Source of the DNA: Sansalvadorimonas sp965221135
GTDB lineage: Bacteria > Pseudomonadota > Gammaproteobacteria > Pseudomonadales > Endozoicomonadaceae
DNA length: 64,000 bases
Direction: 5' to 3'
Assembly (NCBI GenBank): GCA_965221135.1
Contig: CBDCRZ010000030.1
Span: 26,042-90,041 of the forward strand
Under the pieces are notes generated by a model, which was not told the DNA's origin, did not search any database, and saw only the letters and a list, made by a program, of their open reading frames with translations. The position numbers and the translations under genes were made by a program. The stretch's first letter is position 1. Each line of letters begins with the position of its first letter. Positions 55,548 to 64,000 of this stretch are shown here, piece after piece.

Positions 55548-56432
55548 TTAATTACCAAATTTTGTTCTAAATGGTATTTTCCCGCCCAAGGCTTCACCAT
55601 TTTCATCAAAGATAGAAATCAACTTAACAAGACCACTACCACAAATAACAACAGGGCATTTATTATCCATAAAAAGTACTTTACCTACATGTGAAACTCT
55701 GTCTTCTATAGCAACATCATTAACCATTTTCACTTCATCTATTCTGACAAAAGCACTGCCCATTTTGGTTTTTGCACCAGTATATGGATATCCAACAGCA
55801 TCTACGAAGCGCGCGATTTTTTCAGAATCTAAAAACCAATTTATTAAGTAATCATCCTCATTACGCCAAGGACTAAATGATGCCTCCAAATGATCCTGTT
55901 CATATACAATTAATGGGAATTCTTTTATTAAACCTACACTTATTTCAATTAATAACTGGGAGTAAAGCAGGGTTATTTTTTTTATAGCATCTTGAATGCT
56001 TATTGGATATACCACCTTTATTGATGCTTGCCCAATAATTGGACCTGCATCATATTCATCCGAAGCTTTCAGCGCAGTTACACCAATTTCATCCTCACCA
56101 TTAATAAGCGAATTAACTAGTGGTGCAAAACCACGATATTTTGGCAATAATGAATCATGAAAAACAATAAGATTATCACTTTCATTAATTAACCAGCGCC
56201 AACCTATTGCCACTACATAATCAGCTTTCATTTCAGCAGAAGGTGAACGATCGTAAAACGGTATCGAATGTCCCTTACAGATAGAACATATTTCATCATA
56301 AAAATCTTTTTTAATATTAAAATCGTTCGACGAACAGACAAACGCTACTTTTGAAAAACCGAAGATATCAATGAAATCCAACAAACATTGGTAACCCTTT
56401 TCACCTAAAATATAAAACCCGAACTTGATCAT
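55548..56432 (-). CDS. Sugar N-formyltransferase (dTDP-4-amino sugar)
   Basis: 294 residues of the methionyl-tRNA formyltransferase fold. VVAIGWRWLI and the segment FHDSLLPKYRGFAPLVNSLI NGE include the catalytic His; Asp follows in DEYDAGPII. The C-terminal part after about residue 200 is a small beta domain, as in sugar formyltransferases. It likely formylates the 4-amino sugar made by the WecE-type enzyme using N10-formyl-tetrahydrofolate. This step is acetylation in enterobacterial common antigen. Confidence 0.85.
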   Translation of the reverse strand: MIKFGFYILGEKGYQCLLDFIDIFGFSKVAFVCSSNDFNIKKDFYDEICSICKGHSIPFYDRSPSAEMKADYVVAIGWRWLINESDNLIVFHDSLLPKYRGFAPLVNSLINGEDEIGVTALKASDEYDAGPIIGQASIKVVYPISIQDAIKKITLLYSQLLIEISVGLIKEFPLIVYEQDHLEASFSPWRNEDDYLINWFLDSEKIARFVDAVGYPYTGAKTKMGSAFVRIDEVKMVNDVAIEDRVSHVGKVLFMDNKCPVVICGSGLVKLISIFDENGEALGGKIPFRTKFGN

Positions 56433-56434
56433 AG

Positions 56435-57490
56435 TTAAAATACTTTCGAGTACTGCTGAGACAGTGTTGTGGTATTAAAATATTCTAGAGTTTTTCTTGA
56501 ATTACCATCAGCTTGCGGCTTTGAAAGAGATATACATTTGAATTTTTCAAAATCAAAACAAACAATGTTTTTCTCTTTAAATAACTTCCACTGAGTGACG
56601 TCAGATCGAAGATATACAGTTTTACCCATACCAAGAAGAGTTATCGTATTCCCCATTGCCTGCTGCCGATTGTGGTTAAAAATTGCAATATCAACACTTT
56701 CAAGAAACTTAGTATACTCGTCGAATGCCATAAATGATGTGAGTGGTACGAACTTATCACCAAACCAGTCATTACCTTTTTCGATCACATTCTTTGCATG
56801 CGCTTGATCGCCATATGAAAGCGGCACGAATATTTTTATATCACCATCTTTGTATGGCAGTAGCTTTTCCAGTGACTCTATATGATTATTACTTGGATCT
56901 GCCGAGTTACCGACCATTATATTCATACAGGCATGGTCTTCTGCTTGCTCTTGTGCTGTTTGAATGACATCTGGATCAACCACATTACTCAGATACATCA
57001 GGCATTCATGGTATTCACCTTTAGCACCATACCACTGACGTGCCAGTTCTACATCACCGGGTATGTACGTTACCAAGTGACCCAAATTTTTAATAACAGG
57101 CCGGCGCAAAAACTCCCTTACTTTCCATTTCCAGTTCTTTTCGCCTAACTGGTGAACATAAAGATCACCACCCCACATTACCCAATAGCATTTTTTAAGC
57201 AGCCAGGGCATTAAGAATAGAAGTAACGTTCTCTTTGTATTAAAAAGTCCATGTAGAATGATTTTATCCGATGTATTAAGTAGGCAAGCAAGCTTTATTA
57301 AGCCTTTGATTTTACCGACTTTGCTTCTTTTGACTATATAGCTTGCTCTATTTTTCTTAACCGGATATCGATCAGGATCACCACTCAGCCAAAAAAAGTG
57401 ACCATCTAAACCAAAACCTTCATCTAAAAAGTCAATGAAGGGTGGAATGAACTTTTCCACGCTGCAGACATGCAAAATTTTCTTTTTCAA
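56435..57490 (-). CDS. TDP-4-amino-sugar glycosyltransferase (WecF-like, GT56)
   Basis: 351 residues. MKKKILHVCSVEKFIPPFID, LHGLFNTKRTLLLFLMPWLL, WVMWGGDLYVHQLGEKN and NIMVGNSADPSNNHIESLEK are typical of the WecF/GT56 family. That family moves Fuc4NAc onto lipid-linked GlcNAc-ManNAcA. Here the donor is probably the N-formyl sugar. ATG overlaps nothing upstream but lies 4 bp from RmlA's end. Confidence 0.88.
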   Translation of the reverse strand: MKKKILHVCSVEKFIPPFIDFLDEGFGLDGHFFWLSGDPDRYPVKKNRASYIVKRSKVGKIKGLIKLACLLNTSDKIILHGLFNTKRTLLLFLMPWLLKKCYWVMWGGDLYVHQLGEKNWKWKVREFLRRPVIKNLGHLVTYIPGDVELARQWYGAKGEYHECLMYLSNVVDPDVIQTAQEQAEDHACMNIMVGNSADPSNNHIESLEKLLPYKDGDIKIFVPLSYGDQAHAKNVIEKGNDWFGDKFVPLTSFMAFDEYTKFLESVDIAIFNHNRQQAMGNTITLLGMGKTVYLRSDVTQWKLFKEKNIVCFDFEKFKCISLSKPQADGNSRKTLEYFNTTTLSQQYSKVF

Positions 57491-58356
57491 GGCTCACCCA
57501 CCAGCCTCAGAAGATATTGACCATAACCATTTTTGTTCAAGGCCTCTCCCTGCGCTATCAGCTGCTCTTTGTTGAGCCAGTCATTGTTAAAGGCGATCTC
57601 TTCCAGACAAGCGACTTTCAACCCTTGGCGATGTTCGATGGTTTGTACGAAGCTACTGGCCTCCAACAGACTTTCATGGGTGCCGGTATCCAACCAGGCA
57701 AAACCACGGCCCAGAAATTCGACATTCAGATCGCCACGATCAAGATAGGCTTGATTGACGCTGGTGATTTCCAGCTCACCACGCTGTAAGGGTTTCACCT
57801 GTTTGGCAATTTTCACCACGTCATTGTCGTAGAAGTAAAGGCCAGTTACCGCATAGTCAGACTTGGGTTGCTCCGGTTTTTCTTCAATGGAAATTGCTTT
57901 GTTGTTTTTATCAAAGGCAACCACACCAAAGCGTTCTGGGTCTTTGACCTGATAACCGAATACTGTGGCACCAGATGTGCGCGCAGCTGCCTCTTTCAGT
58001 TTGGGCGAAAAGCCCTGACCATAAAAAACATTATCTCCCAGTACCAAACAAACGCTGTCGGCACCGATAAACTCTTCACCGATGATAAAAGCTTGCGCCA
58101 GCCCATCCGGACTGGGCTGTTCGGCATAACTGAGCTGAATCCCGAAACTGCTGCCATCGCCAAGCAGTTTTTCAAAATTGGGCAGATCACTGGGGGTGGA
58201 TATGACCAGGACATCGCGGATACCCGCCAACAACAGGACGGAGAGCGGGTAATAGATCATCGGCTTATCGTAGATGGGCAGAAGCTGCTTGGAGACGCCC
58301 TTGGTGACCGGATACAAACGAGTGCCGGAGCCACCGGCAAGGATAATGCCTTTCAT
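57487..58356 (-). CDS. rmlA: Glucose-1-phosphate thymidylyltransferase
   Basis: 289 residues; MKGIILAGGSGTRLYPVTKG and SKQLLPIYDKPMIYYPLSVL are the nucleotidyl-transfer and sugar-phosphate signatures. It makes dTDP-glucose from glucose-1-phosphate and dTTP. ATGA overlap with rmlB. Confidence 0.96.
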   Translation of the reverse strand: MKGIILAGGSGTRLYPVTKGVSKQLLPIYDKPMIYYPLSVLLLAGIRDVLVISTPSDLPNFEKLLGDGSSFGIQLSYAEQPSPDGLAQAFIIGEEFIGADSVCLVLGDNVFYGQGFSPKLKEAAARTSGATVFGYQVKDPERFGVVAFDKNNKAISIEEKPEQPKSDYAVTGLYFYDNDVVKIAKQVKPLQRGELEITSVNQAYLDRGDLNVEFLGRGFAWLDTGTHESLLEASSFVQTIEHRQGLKVACLEEIAFNNDWLNKEQLIAQGEALNKNGYGQYLLRLVGEP

Positions 58357-59432
58357 AGTTTTCCTTTGCTAACGCCCAATCTTTGCCCTTGATAGCTTCC
58401 ATCCTGAACATGCTGGCACCACTCTAGGTTATTCAAGTACCAATGCACGGTTTTACGCAAACCGGTTTCAAAAGATTCTACAGGTTTCCAGCCCAGCTCT
58501 CTTTCGATCTTGCTAGCGTCGATAGCGTAACGATGATCGTGCCCAGGTCGGTCGGTAACGAAGGTGATCAGGTTTTTATAAGCTTCAACACCTTCAGGCT
58601 TTTCCGGAGCGAACTCTTCCAGTAGGGAGCAAATAGTCTCTACGACTTCAATATTAGACTTCTCGTTATGGCCACCAATGTTGTAAGTTTCGCCAACCTT
58701 ACCTTCCATCACGACCTTACAGAGCGCACGTGCATGATCCTCTACAAAAAGCCAATCACGGATCTGGGTACCTTTTCCATAAACCGGTAGTGGCTTCCCT
58801 TCTAGGGCATTCAGAATAACCAGAGGAATCAGCTTTTCCGGGAAGTGGTAGGGGCCGTAGTTGTTGGAACAGTTGGTAATAATCACCGGCAGGCCATATG
58901 TTCGATGCCAGGCCCTTACCAAATGATCGGAACTTGCTTTGCTTGCTGAGTAAGGAGAGCTGGGAGCGTAAGAGGTAGTCTCTGTAAACAGATCGTCTAT
59001 ACCTTCTAGGTCACCATAAACCTCATCGGTGGAGATATGATGGAAACGGAACGCTGACTTTTTCACATCATTTAGATTGTTCCAGTATTCTCGAGCGACT
59101 TCCAATAAGGTACAGGTGCCTACAATGTTCGTCTGGATAAATACACCCGGATCATCAATAGAACGATCTACGTGACTTTCCGCAGCCAAATGCACCACAA
59201 GATCAGGATGAAACTCGGCAAAGTTACTAGACAGAACCTCTGCGTCACAGATATCAGCGTGAATAAAATGGTAACGTTCATTGCTTGAAACCGTATTCAG
59301 TGATTCAAGGTTGCCAGCGTAGGTTAACTTGTCTACGTTGACAACAGTGAAATTAGTGTTGTTAATTAAGTGACGAATAACAGCAGAACCTATAAAACCT
59401 GCACCACCTGTAACTAAAATTGTTTTTGACAT
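58353..59432 (-). CDS. rmlB: dTDP-glucose 4,6-dehydratase
   Basis: 359 residues from MSKTILVTGGAGFIGSAV; the frame is open three codons earlier. The NAD-binding GGAGFIG, HLAAESHVDRSI, active-site FHHISTDEVYGDL and YSASKASSDHL (YxxxK) are all present. It makes dTDP-4-keto-6-deoxyglucose. RmlC and RmlD are absent, so rhamnose is not the product; the WecE-type enzyme is the user. Confidence 0.96.
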   Translation of the reverse strand: MSKTILVTGGAGFIGSAVIRHLINNTNFTVVNVDKLTYAGNLESLNTVSSNERYHFIHADICDAEVLSSNFAEFHPDLVVHLAAESHVDRSIDDPGVFIQTNIVGTCTLLEVAREYWNNLNDVKKSAFRFHHISTDEVYGDLEGIDDLFTETTSYAPSSPYSASKASSDHLVRAWHRTYGLPVIITNCSNNYGPYHFPEKLIPLVILNALEGKPLPVYGKGTQIRDWLFVEDHARALCKVVMEGKVGETYNIGGHNEKSNIEVVETICSLLEEFAPEKPEGVEAYKNLITFVTDRPGHDHRYAIDASKIERELGWKPVESFETGLRKTVHWYLNNLEWCQHVQDGSYQGQRLGVSKGKL

Positions 59433-59434
59433 TT

Positions 59435-60685
59435 TCACCAAACCCCTTTGGTGTCAACGATATAATCAACCATAGGCTTAAACTGCTTAAATTGATAATG
59501 ATCCACTAACAACACATAAACATCCGCTTTGGTAAAAGCCGTATCCAGACTAGCCAACTCAAAATCTTCTCGTATGGCTTCTACATTTGGTTCCACAGCA
59601 ATAACTTTACAACCAAGTATAGACGTCAGATTTTTAGTAATCTGCAAGGCAGGGCTTTCTCTTAGATCATCAATATCTGGCTTAAAGGCCAAACCGAAGC
59701 AGGCTACCGTAACATCTTCCCTCTTTTTAACAGGGTGATCGAGCAAGTAACGTTTTACCTGCTCTTCAACCTGACTCATCACCCATCCAGGCTTACTATC
59801 GTTTATTTCGCGAGCCTGGCGGATGAGCTTTGCTTGCTCCGGTGATTTAGAGACTATAAACCATGGATCAACAGCAATGCAGTGCCCGCCTACACCAGGC
59901 CCTGGCTGAAGAATATTAACGCGTGGATGCCGGTTGGCCAGTGAAATCAGTTCCCAAACATCTATGCCCAGCTCATCACAAATCATTGAGAGTTCATTGG
60001 CAAATGCAATACTGACATCGCGACTGGCGTTCTCTGTAAGCTTGGCCATTTCAGCTGTGCGGGCATTGGTGACAATGCATTCACCCATTACAAACATTTT
60101 ATAGAGTTCAATGGCTTTATCGGAACTTTCTTTATTGATACCACCGATGACCCGATCGTTTTCAACAAGTTCTTTTACAACATGCCCAGGGAGTACTCTC
60201 TCGGGGCAGTGGGCGATAAGCAAATCGCCACGATCGTTTTCGTTAACAGGCACGGACAAATCTGGGCGAGTTTCTGTAATCCAATGTGCCATTTGCTCTG
60301 TTGCACCAACAGGAGATGTTGATTCCAGTACGATTAAATCGCCTTTTTTTAATACTGGTGCAATGGCTTTGGTTGCAGCTTCTATATAGGTTAGGTCGGG
60401 TTCGTTGTTGCCTTTGAAAGGAGTCGGTACGGCGATTAGAAAAGCGTCTGCCGGTTCTGGTGTTGTAGTAGCTTTCAGGTAGCCTGCTGTTACAGCGGCA
60501 CTAACCAGCATATCCAGATCTGGCTCAACGATATGAATTTTTCCTTCGTTGATTGTATCTACTGCGTGCGGGTTTACATCTACGCCTATTACATTAACCT
60601 TTCGGCTGGCGAACATGGCTGCAGTTGGCAGGCCGATGTAGCCAAGACCGATGACGGAGACAGTTTTGAATGGGATATCTTGCAT
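59435..60685 (-). CDS. wecC: UDP-N-acetyl-D-mannosamine dehydrogenase
   Basis: 416 residues from MQDIPFKTVSVIGLGYIGLP (13 further codons are open upstream, in a repeat). The catalytic Cys is in GPGVGGHCIAVDPWF; the C-terminal UDP-binding domain has VACFGLAFKPDIDDLRESPA. It oxidises UDP-ManNAc to UDP-ManNAcA using the product of WecB, whose gene lies upstream beyond dinD. Confidence 0.94.
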   Translation of the reverse strand: MQDIPFKTVSVIGLGYIGLPTAAMFASRKVNVIGVDVNPHAVDTINEGKIHIVEPDLDMLVSAAVTAGYLKATTTPEPADAFLIAVPTPFKGNNEPDLTYIEAATKAIAPVLKKGDLIVLESTSPVGATEQMAHWITETRPDLSVPVNENDRGDLLIAHCPERVLPGHVVKELVENDRVIGGINKESSDKAIELYKMFVMGECIVTNARTAEMAKLTENASRDVSIAFANELSMICDELGIDVWELISLANRHPRVNILQPGPGVGGHCIAVDPWFIVSKSPEQAKLIRQAREINDSKPGWVMSQVEEQVKRYLLDHPVKKREDVTVACFGLAFKPDIDDLRESPALQITKNLTSILGCKVIAVEPNVEAIREDFELASLDTAFTKADVYVLLVDHYQFKQFKPMVDYIVDTKGVW

Positions 60686-60717
60686 GTTTAGTGAACCAAA
60701 AAGGAAAGTTGTTTCTT

Positions 60718-60800
60718 GAACCATAGAGGGCTGGAGAATATTCCATTCATCCCCGGCACTTCCACCACCCTTGGTGGTCTCACAGGATCACGGAGGAATA
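60718..60800. repeat. Degenerate palindromic intergenic repeat (H)
   Basis: ACCATAGAGGGCTGGAG, a spacer like that of repeat B (ATTCCATTCATCCCCGGCAC TTCC), and TCACGGAGG. Most of the pairing is lost. Confidence 0.5.
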
Positions 60801-60915
60801 TGTATATAAAAGTAGAGAAACCCTTTTTGAATTCAATCAAAGGCTACTCTCTACATTTCATTTTTAGTGTTGGTTATTGGAATGCCTTAAAGCACAAACG
60901 AACGGGCAACGGTTA

Positions 60916-61788
60916 TTATGATTTTTTATCAGTAGCCAGATGATCTTTAGGCAAGCGAGATTCTCCAATCATTTTTTGTTCGTTTTTTTCAACTTTACGC
61001 TGCAATTTATTAATATCAACTTCTGGCGGCAAATTCTCAGGCGTTATGCCGCGCTCCTGCAGCATACTCCTGACACTGTGATTGTTCTGTATATGCTCAG
61101 ATGTTATGGGATGTTCACCGTACAGATCATGTGACGTCACATTGTGATTGGTTATCTCCGTTGCCAGGTTTTTCGCGGCAATCGTGACTGTTGGCAAAAA
61201 ATCTGCCAGAGGCCTTCTCTCAGGCATACCCAGCTTCTGTTTCATGACACTGGTGCTATGCCCGCCAAACAGTGCAGCATCACCTTTTGAACGAATCCTG
61301 CCAAAACCTCTTTCATCCACGTCACGCTCATAAATATTTTTTGAAAGCTCGGTTTCAGATTCCTTTAGCTTTTGGCGTGCGTCGAGCCTGTCCTGTAGCT
61401 CAAGACGTTCTTCCAGAATTTCCTGCTTCCGGGTCTGCAGGGCAAAGTAGGTCTGGGCAAAAGCTATGGTCTCCTTGCGGGGGTCACCATTTTGGGCAAT
61501 CAGGTAACAGGCATAACGTGTCAGCATGACATCGGCTATCTTACGGTCAGCACCTGAACCTATCCTGACCATTTTCGTGACCTCACGAAAATGGTCATCA
61601 GAATCAAAACCTGCATTCTTGCAGGCGATTCCAGCCTTGCCGATGACTTTAACAAAGTTCTCCCACCGGTCATAACCCAGCTCAACCATTAACTCTCTGC
61701 CGTACCAGAACTCAATGGCTGTATTGCCAACGTGGTTCACCAGCTGGTCGAAGCTCTGGCGTAGCTGAGAAATCATGATTTTATTCAT
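60916..61788 (-). CDS. dinD: DNA-damage-inducible protein D-like
   Basis: 290 residues: FDQLVNHVGNTAIEFWYGRE, the segment LGYDRWENFVKVIGKAGIAC, DVMLTRYACYLIAQNGDPRK and AFAQTYFALQTRKQEILEER are DinD signatures (BRO-type N-terminus, helical middle). DinD inhibits RecA filaments in E. coli. It has no link to polysaccharide synthesis; its place between wecC and wecB suggests insertion. I see no convincing LexA box upstream. Confidence 0.85.
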   Translation of the reverse strand: MNKIMISQLRQSFDQLVNHVGNTAIEFWYGRELMVELGYDRWENFVKVIGKAGIACKNAGFDSDDHFREVTKMVRIGSGADRKIADVMLTRYACYLIAQNGDPRKETIAFAQTYFALQTRKQEILEERLELQDRLDARQKLKESETELSKNIYERDVDERGFGRIRSKGDAALFGGHSTSVMKQKLGMPERRPLADFLPTVTIAAKNLATEITNHNVTSHDLYGEHPITSEHIQNNHSVRSMLQERGITPENLPPEVDINKLQRKVEKNEQKMIGESRLPKDHLATDKKS

Positions 61789-61891
61789 TGGGGATTACAC
61801 ATTTTGTAGGCAAGATAGTTACAGTATAGAGGCAGTCACTGTTATTTTTAGCCACACACTTTCACAGATATCCTCGCCTGCCTTCAGCTGG

Positions 61892-63031
61892 TTATTGCTG
61901 CAGAATATGCTCCACTATGCGCTGGCTGGCCTTGCCATCTCCATACGGATTATGGGCTTTGCTCATAGTTTCATAGGCTTTGCCTTTATTCATCAACGTT
62001 GCAATAGCATCAACAATCATTGCCGTGTCTGTTCCAACCAGTTTGACTGTTCCGGCGTCTACCGCTTCTGGTCTTTCTGTTGTATCACGCATAACAAGAA
62101 CTGGCTTGCCGAGAGATGGCGCTTCTTCCTGGATACCACCGGAGTCTGTAAGGATGATGTCAGATTGGTTCATCAACCAGACAAATGGCAAGTAGTCTAA
62201 TGGCTCTATCAGGTGGATATTATCAATCCCCTTTAATATGCGGTTAACTGGCTCTCTGACATTTGGATTCAGGTGTACCGGGTAGACAACTTGTACCTCA
62301 GGGTACTGCCTGGCTGTTATCGCCAGTGCTTCGCAGATTCTCTCAAAGCCACCACCAAAGCTTTCTCTCCGATGGCCGGTTACCAGAATGATTTTTGAAT
62401 CTGACTTCTGACCATTAAAACTACTACCTAGAAAACCAAACTGCTTTTGGAAACGAGCCTGCAGATGTTCATCCTGCTCTAGTTTTTCTTTTACTTCCAA
62501 TAACGCATCAATAACGGTATTGCCGGTAATAAGTATATTCTCTTCGCCAATATTTTCAGACATAAGATTGGCTTTAGACTTTTGTGTTGGAGCGAAATGC
62601 CATTTAGCCATCGCACCAGTAATTTTTCGGTTCGCTTCTTCCGGCCAAGGGGAATAGATATTGCCAGTTCTTAAACCAGCCTCTACATGGCCCACTGGTA
62701 TTTGCTGATAATATGCTGCCAGTGATGTTGCCAATGTGGTTGTAGTATCACCATGTACTAATACCGCATCTGGTTTGCATTCACGTAAAACGGCTTCCAT
62801 GCCTTTCAGTATATTGCAGGTAACATCAGTTAATGTTTGCCCTGGCTTCATAATATTAAGATCATAATCTGGTTCTATTTCAAACAGTCCAAGAACTTGA
62901 TCAAGCATTTCTCTGTGCTGGGCTGTTACGCAGACTTTAGCTACTATATCTTGATGTTGACCCAAAGCCTTTACCAGCGGGGCCATTTTAATAGCTTCTG
63001 GTCTTGTACCGAAAACGGTTAGAATTTTCAT
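61892..63031 (-). CDS. wecB: UDP-N-acetylglucosamine 2-epimerase (non-hydrolysing)
   Basis: 379 residues. MKILTVFGTRPEAIKMAPLV, HGDTTTTLATSLAAYYQQIP, HVEAGLRTGNIYSPWPEEAN and the segment DSGGIQEEAPSLGKPVLVMR DTTERPEA are diagnostic. It makes UDP-ManNAc. First gene of the operon visible; the promoter should lie in 63032-63167, before the IS. Confidence 0.96.
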   Translation of the reverse strand: MKILTVFGTRPEAIKMAPLVKALGQHQDIVAKVCVTAQHREMLDQVLGLFEIEPDYDLNIMKPGQTLTDVTCNILKGMEAVLRECKPDAVLVHGDTTTTLATSLAAYYQQIPVGHVEAGLRTGNIYSPWPEEANRKITGAMAKWHFAPTQKSKANLMSENIGEENILITGNTVIDALLEVKEKLEQDEHLQARFQKQFGFLGSSFNGQKSDSKIILVTGHRRESFGGGFERICEALAITARQYPEVQVVYPVHLNPNVREPVNRILKGIDNIHLIEPLDYLPFVWLMNQSDIILTDSGGIQEEAPSLGKPVLVMRDTTERPEAVDAGTVKLVGTDTAMIVDAIATLMNKGKAYETMSKAHNPYGDGKASQRIVEHILQQ

Positions 63032-63167
63032 TTTTAGTTACTGAATTCTTATTCGTATGAAACGCCTTTAACCCTGCAGGTACAAAGACACTGAGTCTAA
63101 AAATTGATAATTTCGCATTAAGTCCAGTAGGGATACGTGCTAGGAGAACAGTACATAGTTAGGGCAC
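63032..63167. promoter_or_regulatory. Upstream region of wecB, likely operon promoter
   Basis: 136 AT-rich bases between wecB and the ISAs1 copy. No -35/-10 pair stands out. A CTGCAGGTACAAAGACACTGAG stretch resembles one arm of the palindromic repeats. ISAs1 on its upstream side could supply a promoter. Confidence 0.3.
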
Positions 63168-64000
63168 GGAAAACGCATGAAAGCCCTTGCTATCACTAGC
63201 CTCAAGCCTGCTCCGCTTCAGAGGTCAGCAGTGCAACCCCATCAAGAATCTTTTCCATGTAGTCGGTATTCATTGCGGCACACTTCATTTTTCTCTGAAT
63301 ACCGGCCTTGAAGGATGTCTCATTCTTTAAAAGATTCTGAACAGTGTGCCTGAAGCCTGAAAGAATCTCAGCGCCATCCCCACGTCGTATCTGGCAAGCA
63401 TCTTCCTGCATCGCAACATCCAGAACATAGTGCAAACTATTCTCGATAGACCAATGACTCCGGACACTTGTCGCCAGTTTTTCTGCAGTAAGATCTGCGG
63501 AGCTGATGTAATAACGGATGCTGACATCCTCTATGTTTTGTGGTGTATCACCCACCTGCCGAAAGGCAACAACGGCCCCCAGGGTTTTCATATCTTTCCA
63601 GTCAAAAGAGCGGTTGACGAACTCATCGAAAATATCACTGACAATATGAACGCGGTGCTCATGCCGTCCACGATTTTTCTCAATCGTTTCAAAGGTATTC
63701 TCAAACCCACCCGTCAGTATTTTCTGCATGGGAAAATGCTTCTTAAAGGCTTCATGGAGCCTGGGCTGGTTACCTTTCACAGCCAGAAGATAGTCTGCTT
63801 CTTTCACCCTGATTTTTGCGGCTATATCACGCTGACAGCCCATAGCATCAAGGCTGACGAGGCATCCCTTGATTGAAAGAAGATCCAGCAATTCTGGAAT
63901 TGCGGTAATCTCATTGCTTTTCGCATCTGTTTTTACCTGAGCGAGAACAACCCCGTTGGCAGAGCAAAAAGCGCTCACCATGTGAATGGGACCGAGCCTG
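63168..64000 (-). mobile_element. ISAs1-family insertion sequence, copy 2 (runs off the window)
   Basis: Begins with GGAAAACGCATGAAAGCCCTTG, the same end as copy 1, and continues to the right edge. Confidence 0.8.
63202..64000 (-). CDS. ISAs1-family transposase, partial
   Basis: The C-terminal 260-odd residues are visible in one frame, including SLDAMGCQRDIAAKIRVKEA DYLLAVKGNQ (second catalytic Asp) and RSHWSIENSLHYVLDVAMQE (third catalytic Glu region). It is intact where copy 1 has its one-base deletion (DEFVNRSFDWKDMKTLG), so this copy may be the active one. The N-terminus lies beyond the window. Confidence 0.88.
   Translation of the reverse strand, partial: RLGPIHMVSAFCSANGVVLAQVKTDAKSNEITAIPELLDLLSIKGCLVSLDAMGCQRDIAAKIRVKEADYLLAVKGNQPRLHEAFKKHFPMQKILTGGFENTFETIEKNRGRHEHRVHIVSDIFDEFVNRSFDWKDMKTLGAVVAFRQVGDTPQNIEDVSIRYYISSADLTAEKLATSVRSHWSIENSLHYVLDVAMQEDACQIRRGDGAEILSGFRHTVQNLLKNETSFKAGIQRKMKCAAMNTDYMEKILDGVALLTSEAEQA

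Noticed and set aside
58353..59432. dTDP-rhamnose synthesis
   Set aside because: RmlA and RmlB are present but RmlC and RmlD are not; WecE-type and formyltransferase genes take the intermediate instead.

Overview
The window looks like gammaproteobacterial DNA from a marine, host-associated lineage. Endozoicomonadaceae or a close Oceanospirillales relative is my best guess. It rests on the mix of secreted eukaryotic-type repeat proteins, a heavy IS/prophage load and a large exopolysaccharide operon, not on a marker gene. Nearly all coding right of 24.9 kb is on the minus strand.

Region 1 (1-24.5 kb) is the unusual part. It is a tandem array of six genes, plus the tail of a seventh, all on the plus strand. 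Each encodes an N-terminal signal peptide, a roughly 190-residue cysteine-containing domain and then up to 16 back-to-back eukaryotic-type C2H2 zinc fingers (30-residue period, C-x4-C-x12-H-x3-H, TGERPF linkers). The fingers are almost identical except at helix positions -1, 3 and 6, the residues that read DNA bases in C2H2 proteins. Two N-terminal subtypes occur in the order A-A-B then A-A-B, so a three-gene block appears to have been duplicated. Each gene is followed by the same 46-bp inverted repeat, a truncated 3' piece of a phage holin gene and a GTCAACC-rich segment. The repeating unit therefore probably grew out of the lysis end of the prophage remnant on its right. Two IS66-type insertions sit in the region. 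One carries a class D (RmInt1-like) group II intron whose ends can be fixed by comparison with the intron-free copy.

Region 2 (24.5-30.96 kb, minus strand) is a decayed prophage: holin, amidase endolysin, ParB-like/DNA methyltransferase (frameshifted), HNH endonuclease, a DUF6362-like HTH protein and a D5/P4-type primase-helicase. The primase is split by a 1.75-kb insertion carrying a gene for a possible permuted papain-fold protein and the start of a truncated exported protein.

Region 3 (30.97-63.03 kb, minus strand, read right to left) is a Wzx/Wzy-type surface polysaccharide operon. WecB and WecC make UDP-ManNAcA. RmlB, RmlA, a WecE-type aminotransferase and a sugar N-formyltransferase should make dTDP-4-formamido-4,6-dideoxy-galactose, and a WecF-like enzyme could transfer it. 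This resembles the enterobacterial common antigen pathway with formylation in place of acetylation. Wzx, a candidate Wzy, several glycosyltransferases, a CapK-like protein, a bidomain oxidoreductase and a heparinase-like protein follow. A second 4-amino-sugar module has a PglF-like dehydratase, a DegT aminotransferase, an ATP-grasp protein, a HAD phosphatase and a PglC/WcaJ-type initiating transferase. The operon ends with two O-antigen ligase/polymerase proteins, a CpsB/YwqE-like PHP phosphatase and a VpsP-like protein. Palindromic intergenic repeats sit at many gene junctions, and two ISAs1-family copies and a dinD gene have been inserted.
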